The notes under the pieces: model-generated
Told to the model about the DNA's origin: nothing
Databases searched by the model: none
Seen by the model: the letters and a program-made list of their open reading frames with translations, nothing else
Assembly: GCF_023101685.1 (NCBI RefSeq)
Contig: NZ_CP082164.1
Coordinates: 4,588,001 to 4,652,000 of the forward strand
Origin: Bradyrhizobium sp. 186
GTDB lineage: Bacteria; Pseudomonadota; Alphaproteobacteria; Rhizobiales; Xanthobacteraceae
DNA length: 64,000 nucleotides
Direction of reading: 5' to 3'
Shown: positions 46,044-55,256 of the stretch, one piece after another
Layout of the letters: every line of letters begins with the position of its first letter
How positions within the stretch are numbered: position 1 is the stretch's first letter
Position numbers and translations under genes: made by a program

Positions 46044-46931
46044 ATGGCCACGATCGCGTTTATCGGTCTCGGCAACATGGGCGGCCCGATGGCGGCCAAT
46101 CTGGTCAAGGCCGGCCACAAGGTCGTCGCCTTCGATCTGGCCGAAGCTTCCCGCAATCAGGCCAAGGTGGACGGCGCCGGCATCGCCGAGAGCGCGGCGG
46201 GCGCTGTGAAAGACGCCGATGTCGTCGTCACCATGCTGCCGGCCGGCAAGCATGTGCTCGCTGTCTGGAACGAGGTCGTTCCCGTCATGGACAAGGGAGC
46301 GCTGATCATCGACAGTTCCACGATCGACGTCGAAAGCGCGCGGCAAGCGCATACGCTCGCGGCCAAGCACGGTGTGCTCTCGGTCGACGCGCCGGTCTCG
46401 GGCGGTACTGGCGGGGCCAAGGGCGCGACGCTGACCTTCATGTGCGGCGGCGACGACAAGGCCTTTGCCGCCGCCAAGCCCGTGCTGGAGAAGATGGGCA
46501 AGAAGATCGTGCATTGCGGTGGCGCCGGTGCGGGGCAGGCGGCCAAGATCTGCAACAACATGATCCTCGGCATCTCCATGATCGCGGTGAGCGAAGCGTT
46601 TGTGCTGGCCGAGAAGCTCGGGCTCTCGCATCAGGCGCTGTTCGACGTCGCCTCGACCTCGTCGGGCCAGTGCTGGTCGCTGACGACCTATTGCCCGGTG
46701 CCGGGTCCGGTGCCGACCTCGCCCGCCAACAACGACTACAAGCCGGGCTTCGCTTCGGCGCTGATGGTGAAGGACCTGACGCTGGCGCAGGACGCCGCGA
46801 AGGCCGCGGGCGCGGCGACGCCGCTCGGCCAGCATGCGCAGGAGATTTACCAGGCCTTTGACAGGGACGGCCAAGGCGGGGTGGATTTTTCCGGAATTAT
46901 CAAGCACGTTAGGGGGCTGGCCGGGAAATAA
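46044..46931 (+). CDS. mmsB: 3-Hydroxyisobutyrate dehydrogenase
   Basis: 295 aa beta-hydroxyacid dehydrogenase. Rossmann motif GLGNMGGPMA (8-17), substrate loop DAPVSGGTGGA (115-125), catalytic K168 in GQAAKICNNM. Makes methylmalonate semialdehyde for MmsA. A ribosome site (GGAGGAAACG) precedes the ATG. Fourth gene of the valine cluster; with mmsA, the dehydrogenase and the hydrolase it covers every step from isobutyryl-CoA to propionyl-CoA except methacrylyl-CoA hydration. Confidence 0.95.
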   Translation: MATIAFIGLGNMGGPMAANLVKAGHKVVAFDLAEASRNQAKVDGAGIAESAAGAVKDADVVVTMLPAGKHVLAVWNEVVPVMDKGALIIDSSTIDVESARQAHTLAAKHGVLSVDAPVSGGTGGAKGATLTFMCGGDDKAFAAAKPVLEKMGKKIVHCGGAGAGQAAKICNNMILGISMIAVSEAFVLAEKLGLSHQALFDVASTSSGQCWSLTTYCPVPGPVPTSPANNDYKPGFASALMVKDLTLAQDAAKAAGAATPLGQHAQEIYQAFDRDGQGGVDFSGIIKHVRGLAGK

Positions 46932-46983
46932 TGGTCGTCTATCCTTGGATGACCCGGATCTGCGCGGAGGGAGACGACCTGAG

Positions 46984-48702
46984 ATGACGACATTTCAGGA
47001 AGCGCGCGCGTTTCTGCTTGAAAACCGCACGGATTACGAGGCCGCGGTCGAAGGTTTCCGCTGGCCCGATCCGGTTCTCTTCAACTGGGCGCTCGACTGG
47101 TTCGACGCCGAGCTTGCGGCGGGCGCGGAGAGCAAGGACCGGCCCGCGCTCTGGATCGTCGATGCCGCACAGGACCGGCAGACCAAGTTGTCCTTCATGG
47201 CACTATCGCGCCGCTCCAACCAGGTCGCGAACTTTCTCCGCGCGCAGGGCCTGAAGCGCGGCGATCATCTCCTGCTTCTGCTTGGCAATGTGGTTCCGTT
47301 GTGGGAGACGATGCTCGCGGCGATGAAGCTCGGCGTCGTCGTGATCCCCGCCACCACGCTGCTCACCGCCGACGAGCTGCGCGACCGGCTCGATCGCGGC
47401 AAGGCGAGGGCGGTGGTTGCGGCGCAAGACCAGGTCGCGAAGTTCGCGAGCCTCGGTGCGGAGAATATCGTCCGCATCGTGGTCGGCGCGGCGTCCGATG
47501 GCTGGCTTTCGTACGATGATGCGGCAAAGGCTTCGGAGAGTTTTGCGCCCGATGGCCCGACCAACGCCGACGACGCGATGCTGCTCTATTTCACCTCGGG
47601 CACCACCGCAAAACCAAAGCTGGTGCGGCACAGCCAGCGCAGCTATCCCGTCGGCCATCTCTCGACCATGTACTGGATCGGGCTGAAGCCCGGCGATGTC
47701 CACCTCAACATTTCCTCGCCCGGATGGGCCAAGCATGCCTGGAGCTGTTTCTTTGCGCCCTGGAATGCGGGTGCCACCGTGTTCGTGGTCAACCAGCCGC
47801 GCTTCGATGCTAAGGGACTGCTCGCGACCATCGGCCGCTGCGGTGTCACAACGCTCTGCGCGCCTCCGACAGTGTGGCGGCTGTTCATTCAGGAGAACCT
47901 GGCGTCGTTCAAGGTGGCCCTGCGCGAGGTCTGCGGAGCCGGCGAACCGCTCAATCCGGAGGTGATCGACCAGGTGCAGGCGGTGTGGGGGCTCACCATC
48001 CGCGACGGCTACGGCCAGACTGAGACCACGGCGCTTGCCGGCAATTCACCGGGGCAGGCAATCAAGGTCGGCTCGATGGGCCGTCCGCTGCCGGGCTATC
48101 GCGTGCAGGTTAGCGACGCCGACGGCAACCCTTCGACGGAAGGCGAGGTGACGCTGGTGCTCGGCACTGAGCGTCCCGCCGGCCTGATGCAGGGCTATCA
48201 GGGCGACGACGGCGAGCTGTCCGGCGTGGAGGGCGCGCTCTATCGCAGCGGCGATGTCGTGTTCGAGGACGACGACGGCTATCTCACCTTCGTCGGCCGC
48301 TCCGACGACGTCTTCAAATCCTCCGACTACCGCATCAGCCCGTTCGAGCTGGAAAGCGTGCTGCTCGAGCACGAGCTCGTCGCCGAAGCTGCGGTGATAC
48401 CGAGCCCCGATCCGATCCGTCTCGCGATCCCCAAGGCCTTCGTTCTGCTGACATCTGGCGCGGAGCGCTCGCAGGAGACCGCGCTCTCGATCTTCAAGCA
48501 TCTGCACACGCGCCTTGCGCCGTTCAAGCGCATCCGCCGCATCGAAATCGTCACCGAGCTGCCGAAGACGATCTCGGGAAAAATCCGCCGCGTTCAGCTG
48601 CGACGGCTCGAACGCGACGACGACCGCAACGATCCCCTGCGCGGTCGCGAATTCCGGGAAGAGGATTTTCCGGAGCTGCCGAAAACACGGAGTGAGACCT
48701 AA
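46984..48702 (+). CDS. AMP-forming acyl-CoA synthetase (medium-chain / benzoate-like)
   Basis: 572 aa from the ATG at 46984; the frame is open back to 46834 inside mmsB, but GGAGGGAG lies before 46984. ATP motif LLYFTSGTTAKPKLVRHS, then YGQTETT and the hinge YRSGDV...DDDGYLTFVGRSDD; the catalytic lysine region is PKTISGKIRR. Subfamily resembles medium-chain (MACS) synthetases. Gap of 52 bp after mmsB, so it may be part of the cluster or start its own unit with MaoC. Confidence 0.92.
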   Translation: MTTFQEARAFLLENRTDYEAAVEGFRWPDPVLFNWALDWFDAELAAGAESKDRPALWIVDAAQDRQTKLSFMALSRRSNQVANFLRAQGLKRGDHLLLLLGNVVPLWETMLAAMKLGVVVIPATTLLTADELRDRLDRGKARAVVAAQDQVAKFASLGAENIVRIVVGAASDGWLSYDDAAKASESFAPDGPTNADDAMLLYFTSGTTAKPKLVRHSQRSYPVGHLSTMYWIGLKPGDVHLNISSPGWAKHAWSCFFAPWNAGATVFVVNQPRFDAKGLLATIGRCGVTTLCAPPTVWRLFIQENLASFKVALREVCGAGEPLNPEVIDQVQAVWGLTIRDGYGQTETTALAGNSPGQAIKVGSMGRPLPGYRVQVSDADGNPSTEGEVTLVLGTERPAGLMQGYQGDDGELSGVEGALYRSGDVVFEDDDGYLTFVGRSDDVFKSSDYRISPFELESVLLEHELVAEAAVIPSPDPIRLAIPKAFVLLTSGAERSQETALSIFKHLHTRLAPFKRIRRIEIVTELPKTISGKIRRVQLRRLERDDDRNDPLRGREFREEDFPELPKTRSET

Positions 48703-48719
48703 GTGAACGAAGTGAGCTC

Positions 48720-48846
48720 GTCATTCCGGGGCGCGCGGAGCGCGAACCCGGAATCCATTCAGCAACAGACGCTGTGGCCCGATGGATTCCGGGCTCGACG
48801 CTCCGGGCCGCGCTTGCGCGGTCCCGTCGCGTCGCCCCGGAATGAC
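48720..48846. repeat. Dispersed palindromic repeat, family A (copy 4, long form)
   Basis: Starts GTCATTCCGGGGCGCG and ends CGCCCCGGAATGAC. The centre carries ACCCGGAATCCATT and GATGGATTCCGGG, with an extra GC-rich hairpin in the right half. Ends 17 bp before the MaoC start. Confidence 0.88.
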
Positions 48847-48863
48847 AGTGGTTGGAGCTATCA

Positions 48864-49343
48864 ATGAACGAGGTCTGGAAGAAGCCGCCGATTACGCTTC
48901 AGGCCTATCAGGCCATGGTCGGCAAGGAGGTCGGCGTGTCGTCGTGGCACCTGGTCGATCAGCCCCGCATCGACACCTATGCCGATGTGATCGAGGATCA
49001 CCAGTTCATTCACGTCGATCCTGAAAGGGCGAAGAAGGAAACCGCCTTCGGCACGACGATCGCACACGGCTTCCTCACGATGTCACTGCTGTCGATCATG
49101 TCCTACGAGGTGATGCCGGTCATTGCCGGCACGACGATGGGCGTCAACTACGGCTTCGACAAGCTGCGCTTCATCTCGCCGGTCCGCTCAGGCAAGCGCG
49201 TCCGCGGCCGTTTCGTCCTGGCGGAAGCCAGGCTGCGCAAGCCCAACGAGTTGCAGTCGCGCACCAACGTGACGGTTGAGATCGAGGGCGAGGACAAGCC
49301 GGCGCTGGTCGCCGAGTGGCTTGGGTTGATCTATTTCGCGTAA
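48864..49343 (+). CDS. MaoC-like (R)-specific enoyl-CoA hydratase
   Basis: 159 aa single hotdog domain from the ATG at 48864 (GGAGC seven bases upstream). The hydratase-2 motif is clear: DVIEDHQFIHVDPERAKK with D and H, then FGTTIAHGFL. It hydrates trans-2-enoyl-CoA to (R)-3-hydroxyacyl-CoA. Followed by an SDR of the multifunctional-enzyme-2 kind, which would oxidise the (R)-alcohol, so the two form a beta-oxidation module. Confidence 0.92.
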   Translation: MNEVWKKPPITLQAYQAMVGKEVGVSSWHLVDQPRIDTYADVIEDHQFIHVDPERAKKETAFGTTIAHGFLTMSLLSIMSYEVMPVIAGTTMGVNYGFDKLRFISPVRSGKRVRGRFVLAEARLRKPNELQSRTNVTVEIEGEDKPALVAEWLGLIYFA

Positions 49344-49349
49344 GCTCGC

Positions 49350-49385
49350 GCCCGTCGTTGGCGGGCTTGACCCGGCAATCCATCA
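49350..49385. repeat. Fragment of dispersed repeat, family E type
   Basis: CCGTCGTTGGCGGGCTTGAC plus CCGGCAATCCATC resembles the left half of the element at 50526; the right half is missing. Confidence 0.45.
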
Positions 49386-49420
49386 CTGCTCAAAAGCTCT
49401 CCAAATCTCTCGCGGAGCAC

Positions 49421-49558
49421 TCTCACCCTCTCCCCTTGTGGGAGAGGGTGGCTTCGCGGAACGCGAAGCCGGGTGAGGGGTCTCTCTCCGCGGACTCGCC
49501 TGTGGAGACAACCCCTCATCCGGCGCTTCGCGCCACCTTCTCCCACAAGGGGAGAAGG
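49421..49558. repeat. Dispersed palindromic repeat, family D
   Basis: Starts TCTCACCCTCTCCCCTTGTG and ends CCTTCTCCCACAAGGGGAGA, with the halves separated by a GC-rich double hairpin (GGCTTCGCGGAACGCGAAGCC; GGCGCTTCGCGCC). Frequent in Bradyrhizobium intergenic DNA. It lies between MaoC and the SDR, just before that gene's ribosome site. Confidence 0.88.
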
Positions 49559-49581
49559 AAGAAGAAGCAGGAAGCTTACTC

Positions 49582-50499
49582 ATGGCAATCAGGTTTGACG
49601 GACGCGTCGCTATCGTCACCGGCGCGGGCAATGGCCTCGGGCGGGCGCATGCGCTGGGATTGGCGAGCCGCGGCGCGAAAGTCGTGGTCAACGATTTCGG
49701 CGGCGCGCGCGACGGCAGCGGCGGTTCGCTCTCGCCCGCGGAAGCCGTGGTCGAGGAGATCCGGAAAGCCGGCGGCACCGCGATGGCCGACGGCGCCGAC
49801 GTCTCTAACTTCGAGCAGGTCACCGCGATGGTCGAGCGCGCCACCAAGGAGTGGGGCAGCGTCGACCTGATGTGCGCCAATGCCGGCATTTTGCGCGACA
49901 AGTCGTTCGGCAAGATGGAGGCCGCCGATTTCCAGAAGGTGCTCGACGTGCACCTCGTCGGCACCTTCTATTGCTGCAAGGCGGCATGGGCCGGCATGCG
50001 CGACCGCAACTACGGCCGCATCGTGCTGACGACTTCGTCCTCCGGCCTCTACGGCAATTTCGGTCAGGCCAATTACGGCGCGGCGAAGTCCGGCATGGTC
50101 GGCCTGATGAACGTGCTCGCGGAAGAGGGCCGCAAGACCGACATCCGCGTCAACATCATCTCGCCGACGGCGGCGACCCGCATGACCGAAGAGCTGCTGC
50201 CGCCGCAGGCGCTGCAACTGATGAAGCCGAACGCGATCACACCCGCGGTCGAATACATGCTGAGCGAGGATGCGCCGACCCGCACCATCATGGGCGCCGG
50301 CGCCGGCTCCTTCGCGGTGATCAAGATTATCGAGAGCGAGGGCATCAACCTGCCGGAAGCTGAGTGGACGCCGGATGCGGTTGCGGCACATTTCGCCGAG
50401 ATCAGCGACATGTCGAAGGCCAGGGCACTGACGGGCGCCTTCGAGCAGACGCAGAAATACGTGGCACAGGCGGCGGCGAGGGCGGGAATAAAGCTGTAG
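49582..50499 (+). CDS. SDR-family 3-hydroxyacyl-CoA dehydrogenase, multifunctional-enzyme-2 type
   Basis: 305 aa. TGAGNGLG at 13-20, NDFGGARDG after beta-2 (the long MFE-2-like insert), S152-S154, Y165, K169. The C-terminal extension of about 50 residues beyond the core is usual for this group. It oxidises (R)-3-hydroxyacyl-CoA with NAD. AGGAAG lies before the ATG. Follows the MaoC hydratase and acyl-CoA synthetase. Confidence 0.92.
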   Translation: MAIRFDGRVAIVTGAGNGLGRAHALGLASRGAKVVVNDFGGARDGSGGSLSPAEAVVEEIRKAGGTAMADGADVSNFEQVTAMVERATKEWGSVDLMCANAGILRDKSFGKMEAADFQKVLDVHLVGTFYCCKAAWAGMRDRNYGRIVLTTSSSGLYGNFGQANYGAAKSGMVGLMNVLAEEGRKTDIRVNIISPTAATRMTEELLPPQALQLMKPNAITPAVEYMLSEDAPTRTIMGAGAGSFAVIKIIESEGINLPEAEWTPDAVAAHFAEISDMSKARALTGAFEQTQKYVAQAAARAGIKL

Positions 50500-50525
50500 C
50501 TCTCCGGAGCTGCCTTACACTCCGC

Positions 50526-50613
50526 CGTCATGGCCGGGCTTGACCCGGCCACCCACGTGCCACAGCGCACGAGGAGAGACGTGGATGCCCGGGACAAGCC
50601 CGGGCATGACGAC
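50526..50613. repeat. Dispersed palindromic repeat, family E
   Basis: GTCATGGCCGGGCTTGACCC and CCGGGACAAGCCCGGGCATGAC halves flank CCACCCACGTG/ACGTGGATG. Occupies nearly the whole gap between the SDR and the flavoprotein gene. Confidence 0.85.
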
Positions 50614-50648
50614 CTGTTTTGTGGCACGGTCTGGCCTAGAGTCGTGGC

Positions 50649-51893
50649 ATGTCTGAAAGCTCAATCAACGTCGCCGTCATCGGCGCAGGGCCCGCCGGGC
50701 TGATGGCGGCCGAGGTGCTCGCGCAGGGCGCCGCTCGCGTCACCGTCTACGACGCAATGCCGTCTGCCGGCCGCAAATTCCTGATGGCAGGCCGCGGTGG
50801 ACTCAATCTCACCCATAGCGAGCCGTTGCCGCAGTTTCTCGCGCGCTATCGCGAGGCGGCGCCGAAACTGAAAGCCGCCATCGACGCATTCCCGCCCGAT
50901 GCCTTGCGCGATTGGAGCGAGGCGCTCGGCGAGCCGACATTTGTGGGGACAAGCGGCCGCGTGTTTCCGAAAGCGTTCAAAGCTTCGCCGCTGCTGCGTG
51001 CCTGGCTGCGCCGGCTCGATGCAGCGGGCGTGCAGTTCGCCCTTCGCCATCGCTGGATTGGCTGGGACAGTGAAGGGCGGCTACTATTTCAGACACCGGA
51101 TGGCCCTTCCGCTGTTGCCGCCGACGCTGCCGTACTGGCGCTCGGCGGCGCTAGCTGGCCGCGGCTGGGCTCCGATGGCGGCTGGACGACAATCCTCGCC
51201 GACAAAGGCGTCGCGGTCGCGCCGCTACTGCCTGCGAACTGCGGCTTCACCGTCGCCTGGTCCGATGTCTTCCGCTCGCGCTTCGAAGGTCAGCCACTCA
51301 AGAGCATTGCGCTGAGCTTTGGCCCGCACAGCCTGCGCGGTGAGGCGATCGTCACGCGGGCCGGCATCGAGGGTGGGGCGATCTATGCATTGTCGGCGGA
51401 GCTGCGCGAGGCGATTATCGCGAAGGGTGAGGCGGTCTTGCACGTCGCGTTGCGTCCGGATGTCGATCAGGCCGAACTCGTCAAGCGCCTGTCAGCGTCG
51501 CGTGGCAAGCAATCGTTCTCCAACTTCCTGCGCAAGGCCGCGCAGCTTTCTCCGGTCGCGGTCGGGCTGCTGCAGGAAGCCGCTATCCAGGCAGGCGAGT
51601 CGTTGTCGGGTATGCCGCCTGAGCGGTTGGCAGAGCTCATCAACGCCGTGCCCGTCATGCTCACAGGCGTCGCACCAATTGTGCGCGCGATATCGAGCGC
51701 CGGCGGCATTTGCTTTGACGAGCTCGATGCCGACTTCATGATCCGCAAGCTGCCCGGCGTATTCGCTGCCGGTGAGATGCTGGATTGGGAGGCACCGACC
51801 GGCGGTTATCTGCTGCAGGGCTCGTTCGCGACCGGTGTTGCCGCAGGAAGGGGTGTGCTGAAGTGGCTTGTGGAGCGGGGACCACTATTGTGA
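50649..51893 (+). CDS. HI0933/BaiN-type FAD flavoprotein (TIGR03862-like)
   Basis: 414 aa. GAGPAGLMAAEVL (11-23) binds FAD; GRGGLNLTHSE (53-63) is the family signature in its TIGR03862 form (GRCNLT in others). The C-terminal GEMLDWEAPTGGYLLQGSFA is the second flavin segment. An insert domain with two beta-barrel-like stretches sits between. Family members reduce or oxidise unknown substrates; BaiN acts on bile acids and others modify tRNA-like substrates. Function here unknown. Confidence 0.9.
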   Translation: MSESSINVAVIGAGPAGLMAAEVLAQGAARVTVYDAMPSAGRKFLMAGRGGLNLTHSEPLPQFLARYREAAPKLKAAIDAFPPDALRDWSEALGEPTFVGTSGRVFPKAFKASPLLRAWLRRLDAAGVQFALRHRWIGWDSEGRLLFQTPDGPSAVAADAAVLALGGASWPRLGSDGGWTTILADKGVAVAPLLPANCGFTVAWSDVFRSRFEGQPLKSIALSFGPHSLRGEAIVTRAGIEGGAIYALSAELREAIIAKGEAVLHVALRPDVDQAELVKRLSASRGKQSFSNFLRKAAQLSPVAVGLLQEAAIQAGESLSGMPPERLAELINAVPVMLTGVAPIVRAISSAGGICFDELDADFMIRKLPGVFAAGEMLDWEAPTGGYLLQGSFATGVAAGRGVLKWLVERGPLL

Positions 51894-52083
51894 ATCGCAA
51901 AGTCTTGGTGCAGCATTTGAGCTGCGTCAAGGTTGTAGCGTGAAGCCGTGTCAGTTTTTGCTAGAAGTTGGATTCGGCGCTGAGGGTAGGCCAGCATAGC
52001 CGCGCGACGATGCTAGGCAACCTTGGACCCGGCCGGCGCGACCTTCATTGGCTCTAAACGGGATATGAGAAACCGGCACTCAC

Positions 52084-52704
52084 ATGGCCGACCAATCTCC
52101 TGAACCCTCTCGTCGGCACTGGGCACGGGCGGCGCTTCTGTTGCTCCTCGTGATCCCATTCCTTCCGGAGCTTGCCATTTGTGCAGTCGCCGCGCTGGCG
52201 TATTTCACGGGCTGCCGGGTCGATCAGGAATCTCCCTGCATCGTAAGTTCTTTGCCCGCCAGCGAGGTCATCGACTGGGCGCTGTGGCTCGGAGGTGTCG
52301 ACATCGTCGGCTCCGCGGCGCGCCGGTCCTATTTCCATCTCATCCTGGGGGCCTGGCTGTTCGTCTGCTATGTCGTGTTGATCTTCGCCTGGACGCGCCT
52401 GCAAACCCGGCTCGTCATCGGCGCGGCCATCACTCTGGTTCTTGCCGTGCTGCCGTATTGGGCCCCGCTGTGGACCGTCAGGATGTTCGCGGACGAGAGG
52501 CTTTGCAAGCCGCAGAGTACCGGCTGCCCGCTTTTTGGCAAAAAAGTCGAGAAAGCCTTTGCGGCGCTCAACATGCAGGATTTGCCTGCCCACGACTCTG
52601 GACCGCTTCTGGCTCTCGGAATGTTTGTCGCCTTTGCGGTGTTTGTTGCCGCGAGAGCGGGCTTTGTCGCGAGGCGTGAGGGCCGCTCCCGCTCTTCTCG
52701 GTGA
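52084..52704 (+). CDS. Small polytopic membrane protein, unknown function
   Basis: 206 aa. About four hydrophobic segments (17-41, 85-103, 108-127, 174-191). Between them lie cysteine-containing loops (FTGCRVDQESPC; ERLCKPQSTGCPLFG) that probably sit in the periplasm and may form disulfides. No family recognised. The secreted lipase-like gene starts 65 bp after it, so the pair may be linked. No strong ribosome site (ACTCAC before the ATG). Confidence 0.7.
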   Translation: MADQSPEPSRRHWARAALLLLLVIPFLPELAICAVAALAYFTGCRVDQESPCIVSSLPASEVIDWALWLGGVDIVGSAARRSYFHLILGAWLFVCYVVLIFAWTRLQTRLVIGAAITLVLAVLPYWAPLWTVRMFADERLCKPQSTGCPLFGKKVEKAFAALNMQDLPAHDSGPLLALGMFVAFAVFVAARAGFVARREGRSRSSR

Positions 52705-52769
52705 GGTTGCAGCTTCCGGCAAAAGGTTGTATCGTGCCTGTTTTCAGGCATTGAGCTGGGGGCAGCGAC

Positions 52770-54104
52770 ATGCGCAATTTGTTTTTTTTGATTTCCTGCC
52801 GCTGGATTGCGGCGGCATCATGCGTGGCGGTTCTGAGCGCTCAGGCGGCCTCTGCGCAGCCCCTTGGTGGCGACACCGCCGACTACGTGACGGGAAGCTT
52901 TGCGACGTGGGTTGCTCGATACTACGCACCTTACGCAATCCAGGCAGCAGCAGCCTACACCGATGTCGACAGGTTTAATGCGACGCGCCGTCCCTCCGGG
53001 CTGCCCGCACTCGATGGCTCCGACGTCAAGCTCGCGGTGGCCGCGATACCGACCGACGACCCGAAGATAATTCAAGCTGCGACAAAGTATCTCCAATCCT
53101 GGCAATATCAATTCGGCAGCGAAGGCTATCTGACCTGCTTCGAAGCGGATCCCGATTGCCTCAAGGCAATCAGCAAGGACCGTTGGACTTTGCCGATCTC
53201 CGGCGGGCCAACGTTTCAAGTCTGGGCCCGTACGCGGGCAACCCGGAAGGAGGGAGCTGCCTGTAGCGAGGTCAGTATCGCTTTTCGCGGGAGCACGCCC
53301 TCAACCGCCGATTGGATCACCAACCTGGACCCCGTGACCGGATACGTTGCCGATGACCATTATCGTCAACTGCGACGTAACATCGATGCCATCATCAAGA
53401 AGATAACCGCGCTCGAATGCTACAGGAAGGCGCGGAACCCACAGATCGTATCGGTCGGACATTCGCTAGGCGCCGGGCTGGCACAATTTTCGGCACTCGC
53501 CAACAATCCGGCCCGTCCGCGGATCGTCAAGGTCTTTGCATTCGATGCATCCCCGGTCGTGGGCGTATCCTACGTCGATAAGCGTATCCGAAAGCAAAAT
53601 GCCTACGCCGAAATCGATCAAGTCTATCAGAGCGGGGAGGCGCTCGAGCTGTTGCGACCGAAAAAGCCGTCATCGGCTTGTGTGCGGACCGTTGTTTTCA
53701 ACGCACTGCTTCCTGCAGGCGCCGCGACACTGCACAATATGCCCGCGCTTGCGCGCGAAATGGTTCGGATGACATACGGTCGAAATGGGCAACAGCTGGA
53801 CTATCAGATTCCAGACCGGCTTCCTCGTTGTCCAAGTACTTATGTTGCGCCAGAGACGGATGAAGACGCCACTTCGCCACTCGCGGCGTCTCTCGACCGA
53901 ATGAGAGTCGATCGAACCTACCGTGGCTTCCCAGGCAGTCTCTATGCCATGGGGGTCGATTCAACGTCAGGCACAGACGTAAAGCGCCCGATTGTCAGGC
54001 AGGGACGAACGAGCGACATGAAGAGATTGAGAGTGACAAGGGCAAGTCCACTTCATGCGCGAGCGTTGACCGTGGACGCCCCAACGCTCGCCAAGTTTGA
54101 CTGA
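52770..54104 (+). CDS. Secreted lipase-like (class 3) alpha/beta hydrolase
   Basis: 444 aa. The signal peptide extends to about residue 29 (VLSAQAASAQ). ACSEVSIAFRGSTPSTADWI and VSVGHSLGAGLAQF (S232 as nucleophile) are the class 3 lipase motifs. Conserved cysteines may be disulfide-bonded. The last 80 residues look disordered. Codon and base use is less GC-rich than nearby, with a poly-T stretch at the start, so horizontal transfer is possible. It ends 6 bp from the convergent D-threonine-aldolase-like gene. Confidence 0.8.
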   Translation: MRNLFFLISCRWIAAASCVAVLSAQAASAQPLGGDTADYVTGSFATWVARYYAPYAIQAAAAYTDVDRFNATRRPSGLPALDGSDVKLAVAAIPTDDPKIIQAATKYLQSWQYQFGSEGYLTCFEADPDCLKAISKDRWTLPISGGPTFQVWARTRATRKEGAACSEVSIAFRGSTPSTADWITNLDPVTGYVADDHYRQLRRNIDAIIKKITALECYRKARNPQIVSVGHSLGAGLAQFSALANNPARPRIVKVFAFDASPVVGVSYVDKRIRKQNAYAEIDQVYQSGEALELLRPKKPSSACVRTVVFNALLPAGAATLHNMPALAREMVRMTYGRNGQQLDYQIPDRLPRCPSTYVAPETDEDATSPLAASLDRMRVDRTYRGFPGSLYAMGVDSTSGTDVKRPIVRQGRTSDMKRLRVTRASPLHARALTVDAPTLAKFD

Positions 54105-54110
54105 GCCTGC

Positions 54111-55190
54111 CTACCGCAGCTTCCCCCGTGCCGCGACCGGCAGCGTGCCGATGATCTCCTCGCCGCGCACCATCACCACCTCGTCCATCATGTTGACGAC
54201 GACGCAGACGTGGTTCGGCACGATGCGCACGACGTCGCCGACATTCGGCCGCGTGTTGCTGCGGGAGAGGTCGAGAAAGCCGTGCTCCTCGGCGAAGCGC
54301 GCGATCCTGGCTTCGGGATGCTCCAGGATCAGGCCGTGGCCGTCGAGCCCGCCGGTGTCCGACGTCAGCGTCTTCGAGCCGGCGTCGAGGATGCCGCGCT
54401 CGGGCGCGGCGCGGCTCACCACTGTCGAATAGATGTGCAGCGCGCAGTCGTCCCAGGTGGCGACGCCGGCCGCGACCTGCATGCGGTCGTTGTAGATATA
54501 GGTGCCGAAGCGATGTTCGGTGCCGCCCTTGAGCTTGCCGAGGTTGACGAGGTTCGGCGTGCCTCCGGTGGAGACGATGGTGGCGTCGAGTCCGTGGGCG
54601 CGGACGCCGGCAAGCGCCTCGTCATAGAATTTCTGCGCGTCGGCCCAGCCGGTCTCGGTCGGATACATCATGAAGCCCGCGAATTGCAGCCCCTTGGATG
54701 CGGCGATCTCGCGCGCGAGCGCAATCGCTTCGGCCGGCGTCTCGACGCCGGCGCGCTTGCGCCCCGTATCGCATTCGACGACGACAGAGAGCGGGCGTCC
54801 CGAGGCTGCGGCCGCCTTGGGCAGGCCGGTCACCACGGTCGAATTGTCGGCGGCCACCGTCATGTTGGCCTTCGCTTGCAGTGCGCCGAGCCGCGCCATC
54901 TTCTCTTCGCCCAGCAGATTGTAGCTGATCAGGATATCGTCGATGCCGGCATTGGCCATGATCTCGGCCTCGCCGAGTTTCTGGCAGGTGATGCCTTTGG
55001 CGCCGCCTGCGACCTGCATCTTCGCGATCGTCGGGTTCTTGTGCGTCTTGATGTGCGGCCGGTTAGCGATTCCGGCGTCATCGCAGGCTTTTTGAATCCG
55101 CGCGATGTTGCGCTCGACCCTGTCCATGTCGATGACGGCGCAAGGCGTGCCGTATTCGCGGGCGATTTTGGCGGCAAGAGTCGTTGTCAT
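54111..55190 (-). CDS. PLP-dependent D-threonine aldolase / D-serine dehydratase-like enzyme
   Basis: 359 aa, alanine-racemase fold (type III). The PLP lysine region is RPHIKTHKNP (44-53); the metal-binding pair H327-x-C329 in PNHVCVVV is the mark of the D-threonine aldolase/D-serine dehydratase group. It cleaves D-beta-hydroxy amino acids to glycine and an aldehyde, or deaminates D-serine. The gene stands alone, convergent to the lipase. Which of the two activities it has is not settled by sequence. Confidence 0.9.
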   Translation of the reverse strand: MTTTLAAKIAREYGTPCAVIDMDRVERNIARIQKACDDAGIANRPHIKTHKNPTIAKMQVAGGAKGITCQKLGEAEIMANAGIDDILISYNLLGEEKMARLGALQAKANMTVAADNSTVVTGLPKAAAASGRPLSVVVECDTGRKRAGVETPAEAIALAREIAASKGLQFAGFMMYPTETGWADAQKFYDEALAGVRAHGLDATIVSTGGTPNLVNLGKLKGGTEHRFGTYIYNDRMQVAAGVATWDDCALHIYSTVVSRAAPERGILDAGSKTLTSDTGGLDGHGLILEHPEARIARFAEEHGFLDLSRSNTRPNVGDVVRIVPNHVCVVVNMMDEVVMVRGEEIIGTLPVAARGKLR

Positions 55191-55210
55191 GGGAGAGTCT
55201 CTTCGTTGGC

Positions 55211-55255
55211 GCGCATTCTGATCGCAAAACCGGTGCCCACTTTTGCGGAATGCGC
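55211..55255. repeat. Short dispersed inverted repeat, family F
   Basis: GCGCATTC and GAATGCGC ends enclose GATCGCAAAACCGGTGCCCA and then CTTTTGCG. This 45-bp element is a familiar Bradyrhizobium intergenic repeat; it lies between the aldolase-like and ABC-F genes, on the 3' side of the latter. Confidence 0.75.
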
Positions 55256-55256
55256 G

